This document shows positions 21,709 to 31,300 of a stretch of DNA of 64,000 bases, one piece after another. Below the pieces are notes generated by a model that did not search any database, had not been told where the DNA came from, and saw nothing but the letters and a program-made list of their open reading frames with translations. Source of the DNA: Talaromyces rugulosus (taxonomy: Eukaryota; Ascomycota; Eurotiomycetes; Eurotiales; Trichocomaceae); NCBI RefSeq assembly GCF_013368755.1, contig NC_049565.1, positions 4,774,001 to 4,838,000 of the forward strand, given 5' to 3'. Position numbers and translations under genes: made by a program. Position 1 is the first letter of the stretch. Each line of letters starts with the position of its first letter.

Positions 21709-23310
21709 TTATTTATCCCTACAGTTCCACATGACCGTTATCTTCGAAAGAACAAGAGCCACTTCCAGTGTGTATTTTGTAAAGAAAGCCCAGCTAGTAG
21801 TGAGGCAGAGCAGACAGCCAATCGATAGTAGCATAACAACGGCCAATGCAGAAATTGCCACCAACACACGCTTTCCTAATACGTAATCCTCGTCCACATA
21901 GTGTGGAATCAGTATAGCAGATCCAGAAATAGAAGCGAGCGTACAGATCCGCCATGCCTGTCTCTCAGCAGGTGTAGGGAAAGGAAAATTCCAAGCCGCA
22001 ATATGAATGCCACAGTACGCAAGAGCTGCAAATAAGCCAAGTAAATTGGCAAACCGATAGCGACGATCCTCTTGCTCGCTAGACGACCCTGCGATCGTTA
22101 TGTCAAACCCTTTGAAATTATTGCTTTTGCGAGGCAAAATCTCATCAAGGTAGTATTTCAGAGTCGAATCTTCATTCTTGGTTTTATCTGACGACGACGA
22201 TGGTGGTGGTGATGATGGTGGTGGTGATGATGGTGGTGGTGATGATGGTGGTGGTGATGATGGTGGTGGTGATGATGGTGGTGGTGATGATGGTGGTGGT
22301 GATGATGGTGGTGGTGATGATGGTGGTGGTGATGATGGTGGTGGTGATGATGGTGGTGGTGATGATGGTGGTGGTGATGATTGTAATGCTGATGATGGTG
22401 GTAATGATGGGACATTGATAACAATCGGTATTGTCACATCTTTAGGTTTATACCACCATAATGCATAGGTAAGAAGTGCACATAAAACATATGCCACTGA
22501 CGCCAGTTCAATAGGTGTCACATGAAGACCATAAGCAGGTCGTGTGACCACGTTAATCGCAAACCAGGTAGTTTGGCAAACGGCAACAAATTTGGCAAAG
22601 CTATCTGCTTTGCTTCGACGTTTGATATCTTCTATTTTGATTCGAGGAAAGTTTACTCGACCACTTTCAAGTAGCTTCACTGGACTGTCGTTTCTTAGGA
22701 TTGAGTATTCCTTTTCATCTTCTGTTTGAATTGCGAGGCCACCCATTGTAGTGAAGAACCCATGGGCAAGCGTCCAGTCCTCGGCATATGCACTTTCTTT
22801 TATTGAGCTTTGCTGGGATGCCTCGGGTTTTTGTTCTGGTTCAACTGCAACACTGCAAAGCTGTGTAACGTCATTTCCCAAAGTTTCCTCTTCACGTTCG
22901 ATTTTCTGGCTCTCTGATGGTGGATCCTGGATCGAGTGTTGCGACTCAACATCACTATCAGCTGACAGGTTCAAGTTATCCAGTTTAGACTTTTTAAAGC
23001 TTTTGACACAAAACCGAGCTTCGAAGTACTGGTCTGTGGCTATAGCTAATGTCCACTCTGGAAGAAGAATAGACAAAATAAAATGTTTAACTTGTCGCCA
23101 GAAGATGCGCGACTCGGAATCCTTTGGGTGCGCTACATTCAAATGAAGGACAGTCCAGGTGCAGGCGAAGATAGTCGAAAAACAGGCCCATAGGATGTCA
23201 AATGATGACCTGTCGTTTCCTCCGGACTGCCAGCCTTCTTGTGTTGTGTTTTGTGAGAGTGCAACAGCGGGGAGTACCGAGAGAAGAAAACCAAGTAAAA
23301 ATAAAGACAT
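21709..23310 (-). CDS. Predicted membrane protein with tandem PPSSP repeat
   Basis: This is a single open frame of 533 aa. The N-terminus is a signal peptide (MSLFLLGFLLSVLPAVALS), followed by ILWACFSTIFACTWTVLHLNV. That block marks a large family of fungal membrane proteins of unknown function. Several more hydrophobic segments follow (for example LASVAYVLCALLTYALWWYKP), and there are three to four near the C-terminus. Between them lies a Pro/Ser repeat encoded by 12 copies of a 15-bp unit. The protein has no recognised catalytic residues. Its start lies 329 bp from CGG-N5-CCG site 3, which sits in the divergent promoter shared with the FAD oxidase, so co-regulation is possible. The repeat length probably varies between strains. 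Confidence 0.75.
   Translation of the reverse strand: MSLFLLGFLLSVLPAVALSQNTTQEGWQSGGNDRSSFDILWACFSTIFACTWTVLHLNVAHPKDSESRIFWRQVKHFILSILLPEWTLAIATDQYFEARFCVKSFKKSKLDNLNLSADSDVESQHSIQDPPSESQKIEREEETLGNDVTQLCSVAVEPEQKPEASQQSSIKESAYAEDWTLAHGFFTTMGGLAIQTEDEKEYSILRNDSPVKLLESGRVNFPRIKIEDIKRRSKADSFAKFVAVCQTTWFAINVVTRPAYGLHVTPIELASVAYVLCALLTYALWWYKPKDVTIPIVINVPSLPPSSALQSSPPPSSPPPSSPPPSSPPPSSPPPSSPPPSSPPPSSPPPSSPPPSSPPPSSPPPSSPPPSSSSDKTKNEDSTLKYYLDEILPRKSNNFKGFDITIAGSSSEQEDRRYRFANLLGLFAALAYCGIHIAAWNFPFPTPAERQAWRICTLASISGSAILIPHYVDEDYVLGKRVLVAISALAVVMLLSIGCLLCLTTSWAFFTKYTLEVALVLSKITVMWNCRDK
22201..22380. repeat. 15-bp minisatellite, 12 copies, coding for PPSSP units
   Basis: The unit TGGTGGTGGTGATGA (plus strand) repeats perfectly over 180 bp and stays in frame in the membrane-protein gene as PPSSP. 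Degenerate copies flank it on the distal side. Because the unit is a multiple of three and lacks stop codons on either strand, it also creates spurious open frames (poly-His, Val/Met and Asp/Gly). Confidence 0.95.
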
Positions 23311-23638
23311 CGCTACATGTATGGCAGTGTGGTCACCTCATGTGCTGGGCCAGATGGAAAAAATAAACACTGAACAATTTGTACATATCAACGTGGTCAC
23401 CTTTCGAGTCTCAGCTCGTCAAAGCGCTACCTTCGGCTGAGAGATCGTCGAGCAGAGCAGCCAATTAAAAGACCTACTGACCAGAATCGCGCCTGCTATT
23501 ATTAGTATCAGGCTGTTGGTTTTAAATGTTTAGGTAATACTAGATTAGGCAGTGAGCCCAACGCTAGAACAGATTGAGTATAGATAAAATATAACTTCTC
23601 CTTATTTTCAACAGTGGGCCCGGGATCCGCATGGTTCA

Positions 23639-23649
23639 CGGAAATGCCG
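23639..23649 (+). promoter_or_regulatory. CGG-N5-CCG site 3 (oxidase / membrane-protein promoter)
   Basis: CGGAAATGCCG lies 177 bp upstream of the FAD oxidase start and 329 bp upstream of the divergent membrane-protein start. The same 11 bases recur exactly upstream of the dehydrogenase (inverted) and upstream of the Zn2Cys6 regulator. Confidence 0.65.
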
Positions 23650-23825
23650 TGCAATAATACCATTTAGACATCGCCATCACGGCAAATCCGTATTCTCTCC
23701 GAGAATTTAATAATGTAATAGAGTTATCGCAGATATAATCTCGGCTCGTAGAACTTATTTTAAACGCATTTCTGCTTATCACAACTTGCGATTGATGCAA
23801 CATTGAACCATTACGCCTGGCGAAA

Positions 23826-26006
23826 ATGGCTAACCCTGAGACTGACGTGATTATCATTGGCGCCGGGGTGTTTGGGCTAAGCACTGCCCTTTGGCTCGCT
23901 CGCAGTGGCTACAAAAATGTTACTGTATTCGATCGATGCGCCTTTGATAAGAACTACTATAACCCTGCAGATGGGTGTGACGGGGCGTCGGCCGACATCA
24001 ATAAGATTTTTCGAGCAACGTACGGGGAGCAACTGCAGTAAGTAGATGACCAAAAAAGTATTTGTAATCATTTGGGTAAGATGAATAACTCATCACGCTC
24101 CTTAGCTCCCAAGACCTGGCTCTTGAAGCCAGAGATATATGGCTTGAGTGGAATCAGTCCATTAAAGAGAGCGATCCGGCCAACTTACCCAAACCGCTCA
24201 CTCCTGAAGATGAGCTTTTGACAATCTGCGGTGTCTATCACCTCGCAGATGGCCCTGAAATGATCCCCCGTTATGTGGACAATCTGAAAGCAATGGAAAA
24301 GACTGCTCCGAGCTTTCGTGACCTACAGTTCCTCAAGGTACGAATAGCGCCCAGAAATTATGGATGTTGGTTTTAACTCTCTTTTAGGGAAATTCTTATG
24401 ATGAATGGCGGGCTAGTAGGCTAGGCTCGGAATGGGCTAAAAAGTATCACCTTTTTGACAAGTTCAAGGGTGGTGCTACGAACGGATTTCTGGACGCGGG
24501 TTCCGGAATCACCTTGGCTGACAAAGTGAGATTGAAACATAATTTCTTATTTCCAAATACTAACTTGTCAATGTAGGCCTGTGTATATGCTCGGTATCTA
24601 TGTGAACAGGCCGGGGTGAAGTTCGTCTTGGGGCGACCTCATGGTGAACTTGAGGAATTGATCACAGAACAAGCTGGTTCTCAAAAGCGAGTGACAGGAA
24701 TTCGAACAAAGGACGGCCTGAGTCACTCGGCCGGACTCGTTGTTGTTGCGTGTGAGTATATTTGTGTCCTAACATTTTATAACTTTAAAAATCTAACGCA
24801 TGTAACCAGGCGGACCTTGGACATCATCTGTTCTTCCGGAAGCTCACCGTTCCGTGGAAGCCACGATGGGAACGGTGATGTTTGTGGACATTCCAAAGGA
24901 CAGAAAAGACCTCAGAGAAAAATTTCACCCAGACAACTTTCCAGTCTGGCGGTTTATACAAGGGGATGGAGAGGGGCAAGTGACATTTCCCGTCTCTGTT
25001 GTGCTTATACTAACCAATCCATTTCATTTAGATCGTATGAAGGAGGTGGATTTCCTATCACGAAAGAAGGGCGATTGAAATTCGGATTTCGTGCCCGCAA
25101 GGTATTAATTATCTTTTCCCGGTTGGAAAATAATGCTAACATTCTCTACCAGTTTACAAACTTTCAAGACCACCCCACACAAAAGGATATGTAAGTTCAA
25201 TTTGACAGTGTACCAGACTGGATAAGCCTGCTAAGCTGCATTTCTAAACCATTAGCCGCATCTCAACCCCGCGAACAAAGTACAGTCCACAGCCGATCGA
25301 CACAGTGCCTTCGTATGGACTGGAGCTCATGAAAAACGTCATCGGAGGGTTGTTTCCGGAATTGAGGGAGATTGGCTTTACAGATAGCCGAGTGCGTTTA
25401 CCATATCTGAAATGCTATGTGTTTTACTAACGTACATTCAAGTTGTGCTGGTACACAGACAGCATTGATAATGAAGTGAGTATATTCTATCCTGAAGATA
25501 TGGAGGTAGCACTAACTTTCTAGTTCGTGGTCGACTATGTTCCTGGCTACTCTGATTCGCTGTTCATTTGCTCTGGTGGCTCGTAAGTTATTGTAACATT
25601 GAAATTGCCGTCGAACCTCTTCTAACTCGTCGTGCTTAGTGGTCACGGATTTAAATTCCTTCCAATCCTTGGAAAGGTAAGTTCATGCCATCAGCCTGTG
25701 GATTGTTGAGCATATGCTAATCTGGGTCTTTTCTAGTACGTCAAAAACCAGCTAGAGCGCGTTCCTGATCAGTTCACGTCACTTTGGAAGTGGCGTACTG
25801 TTGAGGAAGGCCAGAAATGCAACGGCCTCGAGGAAGGAGAAGCCGGTCCTCGCGAGATGTCGAAACTCCGCTTGGCAAAGTGTAAGTAAACCGTATTATT
25901 TTCTCGGGGATTGCGTTAATAAGGAATTATAGCCGAGGACTTTAAATTTGTGGATAGAGAGAATACCTTTTACAACCTTTCTTCAGGGCCACGATCGCGC
26001 CTGTGA
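23826..26006 (+). CDS. FAD-dependent amine oxidase (MSOX/amadoriase/saccharopine-oxidase family), peroxisomal
   Basis: Thirteen exons: 23826-24037, 24106-24337, 24388-24525, 24577-24751, 24810-24975, 25032-25101, 25153-25190, 25256-25391, 25443-25475, 25524-25582, 25640-25676, 25737-25881 and 25933-26006; 504 aa. The N-terminus has a DAO-type FAD fold (DVIIIGAGVFGLSTALWLA). Later come IFRATYGEQL, the LCWYTDS segment (Cys about 391, where this family attaches FAD covalently) and SGGSGHGFKFLPILGKY. The last three residues are SRL, a type 1 peroxisomal signal. Relatives oxidise secondary amines (sarcosine, saccharopine, pipecolate, fructosyl amino acids), making hydrogen peroxide, which suits the peroxisome. 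Intron 5 (24976-25031) appears to use a GC donor. The gene is followed by the dehydrogenase on the same strand and shares its promoter motif. The substrate is not determined. Confidence 0.88.
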
Positions 26007-26318
26007 GAGGGTGGTAAGATGTTGAGATGGGAATGATTGATTAGGTGGGCAGATCATGCCTTTAGTGGCTTGTTTATTGCTCTTTTAAAACTACTTTAGA
26101 CTGCAAAAATAGTCGGAATTGATTTAATTATATAACATTGATTTGGTTTCAACATAAGTATACCTTTAAAAAAATATCCGGTTTTGTCTCGTCAACTTGT
26201 CCATTGTAAATCGATTCTACTCAATATTATTATGAAACAAAGACACTACAAAGACTTCGGAATTACCCGAACACAAATAAACTCGGAATCCATTTACATA
26301 CATATTCAAACAGTTATA

Positions 26319-26329
26319 CGGCATTTCCG
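26319..26329 (-). promoter_or_regulatory. CGG-N5-CCG site 4 (dehydrogenase promoter)
   Basis: The plus strand reads CGGCATTTCCG, the exact reverse complement of sites 3 and 5. It lies 155 bp upstream of the dehydrogenase start. A near copy, CGGAATTACCC at 26258-26268, lacks only the last base of the consensus, and a lone half-site TCGGAATT lies at 26113-26120. Confidence 0.65.
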
Positions 26330-26483
26330 AAGAATTGCGTTTGTGGACATTCAATGCTGTCAATAAACACTGCACATACTTTACATAAACGTACGGGTTT
26401 CCTGCAAAGCATGGCTTGGATAAAACTTGATCTATCGTCGTCTTGAAAACATATTGGAACAGACCCAAGGTGCAAAGCTGAAG

Positions 26484-27572
26484 ATGACTCAAAATCCCTC
26501 CAAAGTTGCAATTCTAGGAGCCGGTGCAATTGCCTACGCAACCGCAGCTATATTGTGTCGCGATGGTCACGATGTGACCCTATGGTCCCCTTCCGGACGG
26601 CGTACAGAAAAAATAGCAACCGGCGAACGACTGATAGCCAAAGGGGCTCTCGTCGGCCAATTCCATCCACGCATTTCTACAAGCTGCGCAGAAGCCCTGG
26701 CCGGTGTAGACGCAGTCGTGATCGCAGTGCCGGGCTACGCCCATCGTCATGTTCTTGATGCTGCCGCGCCTCACCTCCGTCGTGAGCAAGTGGTGATTTT
26801 CAGCTCCCACATATCCCTTTCTGCGCTCTACCTCGACAAATTACTACGCGAAAGAGGTGTTGTGCTGCCTATATGTGCCCTCGGAACGACTCTTGCCACT
26901 GGGCGGCAGCAGCCAGACCTCAACTCAGTCACCATCGGCTCTATTCGAGCACGCGTTGACGTGGCCATTGTACCAGAACAAGAAACTGCTCGAGGACTGA
27001 GGGTCTGTCGCAGTTTATTCGGTGATCGGTTTGTGCTACGACCCAATATCCTGGCCGTATCTCTCAGCAACATCAACCCGGAAACACATCTGGCCATGGT
27101 CTTGTGCAACCTCACGCGCATGGAGATAGGCGAGAACTGGGGCCAGTGGAAGCACGTTACGCCTGCGGTGTCCCGGCTGCTCGAAGAGCTTGATGCCGAG
27201 CGTCTTGCCATTGCCAAATCGTTTGGTCTTACGGTGCGCACGATACACGAGCATTTCCACTTGTCGTACAACTTGCCCATGGGTCCACTCTCCGAGATGC
27301 TGAAACCGCTGCAACAAGAAACAAAAGATGTAAAGGGTCCAACCACACTGGACGCACGCTACGTCACGGAGGACGTGCCCTTTGGACTTGTACCGATAGT
27401 TCGTTTGGCGGAACTTGCCGGTGTTGCGGCGCCTCTCCATGAGAATGGCGTGCGGTTACTGTCGGCGCTCTATGGTAGAAACTTTGTGGAGGAGAATGAT
27501 ATTTTGCCAGAGCTTGGTGCGTTATCAGTGCCGATGTTGGTCGGCGAGTCTGCGCGGGACTCGAGGTTGTAG
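26484..27572 (+). CDS. NAD(P) octopine/nopaline dehydrogenase-family enzyme, peroxisomal
   Basis: This intronless gene encodes 362 aa from the ATG at 26484 (MTQNPSKVAILGAGAIAYAT). The N-terminal Rossmann fold carries GAGAIA and HDVTLWSPSGRR. The C-terminal half is the opine dehydrogenase helical domain, with a candidate catalytic His at residue 202 (NPETHLAMVLCN) and a second His-rich stretch, TIHEHFHLSYN. Known members reductively join a 2-oxo acid to an amino acid to make opines, or run in reverse. The protein ends in DSRL, so it has the same SRL peroxisomal signal as the amine oxidase 478 bp upstream. Both enzyme families act on secondary-amine C-N bonds, which suggests one pathway. The direction of reaction and the substrates are inferred only at family level. 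Confidence 0.87.
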   Translation: MTQNPSKVAILGAGAIAYATAAILCRDGHDVTLWSPSGRRTEKIATGERLIAKGALVGQFHPRISTSCAEALAGVDAVVIAVPGYAHRHVLDAAAPHLRREQVVIFSSHISLSALYLDKLLRERGVVLPICALGTTLATGRQQPDLNSVTIGSIRARVDVAIVPEQETARGLRVCRSLFGDRFVLRPNILAVSLSNINPETHLAMVLCNLTRMEIGENWGQWKHVTPAVSRLLEELDAERLAIAKSFGLTVRTIHEHFHLSYNLPMGPLSEMLKPLQQETKDVKGPTTLDARYVTEDVPFGLVPIVRLAELAGVAAPLHENGVRLLSALYGRNFVEENDILPELGALSVPMLVGESARDSRL

Positions 27573-27826
27573 CTATGCATGAGATTATCTAGCAGGTTAT
27601 AAGAGAAATAATGCAGATAACTTTAACGTTCCAATGGTCTTAGCATTAATACATGTTCCTATACCCATGAACTTTACATGTTGGTTCAGGTTTGGGGTTA
27701 TCCAGGCCGGGATTAAACCCAGCATTATACCTATGGTGAATCTGAACTTCAATTTCTTGACATTATCATATTTATCTGCTATCATGATTAATTATCTCTA
27801 TCTCTATCGTGGATACAGACCGGTTG

Positions 27827-27837
27827 CGGAAATGCCG
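27827..27837 (+). promoter_or_regulatory. CGG-N5-CCG site 5 (regulator promoter)
   Basis: CGGAAATGCCG is identical to site 3 and inverted relative to site 4. It lies about 255 bp beyond the dehydrogenase stop and about 550 bp upstream of the first ATG of the Zn2Cys6 regulator. Confidence 0.6.
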
Positions 27838-27883
27838 AAGAGAGATCGGCATTGCTCCGTTTCTCGGGGCATCTCCGTGGGTC

Positions 27884-27894
27884 CGGCAATTCCG
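27884..27894 (-). promoter_or_regulatory. CGG-N5-CCG site 6 (regulator promoter)
   Basis: The plus strand reads CGGCAATTCCG; the minus strand is CGGAATTGCCG, fitting CGGAAWTRCCG. It is 47 bp beyond site 5. Further CGG and CCG triplets lie between the two, making a dense cluster at 27821-27894 that would suit autoregulation by a Zn2Cys6 protein. Confidence 0.6.
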
Positions 27895-28388
27895 TCGTCT
27901 TGTATGCCCCTCTTGCTGGAAATGATTGGATTTGGCCCAGTGTCTTTGGTTTGTCTTATGTGTCCTAGAAATGACTATGACTTGTGTTTTCCTCACTATT
28001 TTATGCTCTGTCATGGCCAAGTCAAGCAGCTTATAGTGGGAGCTGTAGCAGACGAAGTGAGCATTCACTTTATCCAGGCAGGCAATGCAATATGCAATAT
28101 ACATATGCTCTTCCACCTTAAATCTTTACCCATGGACACAAAAGCTTCAGCAATGTAGTGCGTTCATGCAGCACCATGTACTCTAAATGGCCGCCAAATC
28201 ATGAAACGTCGAACCTACAGCGAACAAAAAGCATGTTGACACGCAATGCACATAAATATTTGACATAAATCCGCCGAGAAAAAGCGTTATCTAACGCCAA
28301 ATTGTGCGGGGTAGCTAGTGGCAATACCAGTGGGTCACTCAGATAGCATTCAACATGCAGGTCCATCTCAATTGCAAACCATGCACCA

Positions 28389-31300
28389 ATGCACCTTCAG
28401 TCTATCAAGATGGAAGAATCAAGCCCAATGGAAGAAGTTATCATGGAGCATGAGCGCAGTATTCCTAGACAACCCCGATCTCGCCCGGCCAGCACCGGAC
28501 TCCGGCGAAGCACCAATGCTTGTACCTTTTCTGTCCCTTAAGAAATTAAAACACTTGGGTTAATTTGTTCAAGGTCGACGCTGCAAACGCAAAAAGATCA
28601 AATGCTACTACAATGGCGAAACCAATCAGTGTGCTGCGTGTTCCAAGTCATGTTCAGGTAAACACTTATTACGTGTCTGGTTTATTTATTTTCTGTGTCG
28701 CTAATGAGATTGACAATCCAGATTGTCTTTTTGACGTCCCCCCAGACGGTGTTTTTAGGGGCCATGCGTAGGTTTTGACTACTTGAATACTTGTCTGTGC
28801 CAAAGTTAAGATTGTTTTGCTACAGATACGTTACAACCTTGGAAGCACGAGTGCAGAGCCTGGAACTCCAGCTTCGCGCTACCAAGACTCGACGAGCTGA
28901 ATCGCAAATGAGGGACAGTTTGCGGAATTCCAATGCTCATGGTACGACAAATATTGAGCCAAACCCTACCACAAACACTGCACGCTCCCATGCTCACCAG
29001 GATCAGCGAAATGCACAACAACCAGTGGATTGGTCTGGGCAGAACCGGCGGCCAGTGAGACAAGAAAGTTCATTTCAAAATAATGTAAGGCAGTCATTGC
29101 ATCAATATTACGAGCGACAGATCCTAAAATCGAGTAGGATGTTGGAAATACGACAGATGACTTTTCAGGAAATTTATCAGGAAATCTCATCGAACCCTCC
29201 GGCGAGCCGCAAAGATCAAGCTCCGAACTCGTCGTTCTTAACATGCTCTACAACAGCGCTGTTCCTTCAGACCCGGACATTGACAGCTTGCCCAGCCTTC
29301 CATCCAGTAAAACCGCCAGGAAACTTGTGGATGCGGTTTTTCTGTATGTTCAAGCACGGTACTGCATCGTCGACTGGGCACAAGTGCGCGAATGGCATCG
29401 AGATCGAGAGTCTCTCGCATACCTATCCAATGACGCTCCAATCGCATCGCAAACTGGTGAATACCAAACTTCAATTCTTTCAATCTATGCTCTTGCAGAG
29501 ACACTGATGTCTATACAGGAGCCTATTTCATCTGGATTATCTACGCTATCGGCGCCCGTTTCGTGGCAAATCCCGAGCATTCGTCAGAGGTACTTGAAAT
29601 AACCATGATTTAGCAAAAACAAGTTTCTAATTGCCAGGCTTATTTTGCTCGTGCTCGATGTTACCTGTCAGCGGTCATGTCTTTGCAGAATCTGGAAACA
29701 GTGCAAGCCTTGCTCTGTCTTGTACAGTACTATTTCCGAGCTTCAGTAAGCAGCACCAACACTGAATCTTTTTCGAGATTTACTAACAAATCCCAAGGAA
29801 CCTCCAATCTGGTTTGTTCTTTTCTTTCTTACGTACGCCAGCTACTTATACCTAGACAGGCATCTGGTAGGCTTTGTCTTGCGACTCTGCGTTAAACTTC
29901 GATACCATCGCAAAGATACATCACAAAACCTAGATGCGTACACTATTGAGCTTCAAAAGCGGTTTTTCTGGTGTGCATATTGTTTTGACCGGTTTGTCTA
30001 TTTTTATTGAGATATTTGTATGTATCAAGTTGACGGAACGGAATAGATGTGCCTCGATGCTATCGAAGCTGCCGTTTGGAATTAGCGATTTGGATATCGA
30101 TGTAGAGGTTGGTCATTCTTTTGTGTCTTGCTTTGTGTCTTGCTTTTGTGTGCTGCATATTGCTAACAAATGTAGACGCCGGTTGATATTGAGGTTACAT
30201 GTACAGATCAAGAAAAGATCCGTGAACTTCAAGTCAAGCAGGCAAATGGCGAGTCCAGCAGTGACGAGGGAGCAATCACGACGGTATTTTCTTTTCTGAT
30301 CAACACAGAAACATAAAAACTAACTGACTAGATGACTGCCGCTCTCCACCACTTGCAAGTATACCGTATCAGATCGAGAATCACGTAACAATAAATCCAA
30401 CCCAAACAATCTTGATATACATAGTATATAGACTAACAACGAGCAGGACAACCTTCATGGGCCCCAACGCGCGAGTACCCTCGTCCAGCGACGTCGCCAG
30501 TCTTCTCTCCGAACTCGACGAATGGAAACAGCAAGAACCGCACCAGGACTCCCGGCCTCTACCTCACCAGGGCGCCGACAGAGTGCGCGCAAACTACCTG
30601 CAAGCAGTCCTCCTCTTGATCCGGCCGGTGCTGATGAGCGACACGGTCGACCCGGATCTCGTCGAGCTCTGCGTGAACTTTGCGGTAGACGCCTGCGAAG
30701 TATGCCGCCGTTTCCTTCTAACCAATTAATAGTATCTGCTAATAAAAAGGATACGTGATATAGAGCGCAAAAACACTCAGCCTCAACCCGCAAACCCACG
30801 CGGACCGCATCACAACCTACCACGTCTTCTACTTTGGCATGACCCTACTGCAATGCCTCGCCATCCAGCCCACAGCCCTAACGCCGCGCCGCGCCCACCA
30901 CGCCATCAGCTCGTGTCTGAGTGCATTAGCTATCTACGCACGCATGCTGCCCAGCGTGGCGCCGTTCTTGCATCTTTTTGAAATGCTCTCTGATCTGTTT
31001 GTGCGGAATGACCATGCCTCTGGGGAGTATCCCGTGGGCGAGGTGAGGAGGGTTTTGAATAAGATTGTGTCGAGCGATCCGTCCGAGACGTCGGGGTGTG
31101 TATTTTTTTTTTCCTTTCTATCTTTGTCTTTGCAGAATCAATCAATGGATGCTGAATGTTAGGGCTATGTAGGTTTTTACGGTCTCTTTCCGATCCCGAG
31201 ACTCGTCAGGGTATGTTTGATCCGGAAGACACATTCAGAACGGTACGTACATACACATACACATATACATACATACATACATATTATGCACATGTTTCAA

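Noticed and set aside
22158..22468. Poly-His, Val/Met and Asp/Gly open frames over the minisatellite
   Set aside because: They arise because the 15-bp unit has no stop codon in any frame. The minus-strand 533-aa frame with membrane segments is the real gene.
27634..28158. 174-aa plus-strand frame between dehydrogenase and regulator
   Set aside because: Its composition is Cys/Ile-rich without pattern, and it covers the operator cluster. It is more likely promoter DNA.
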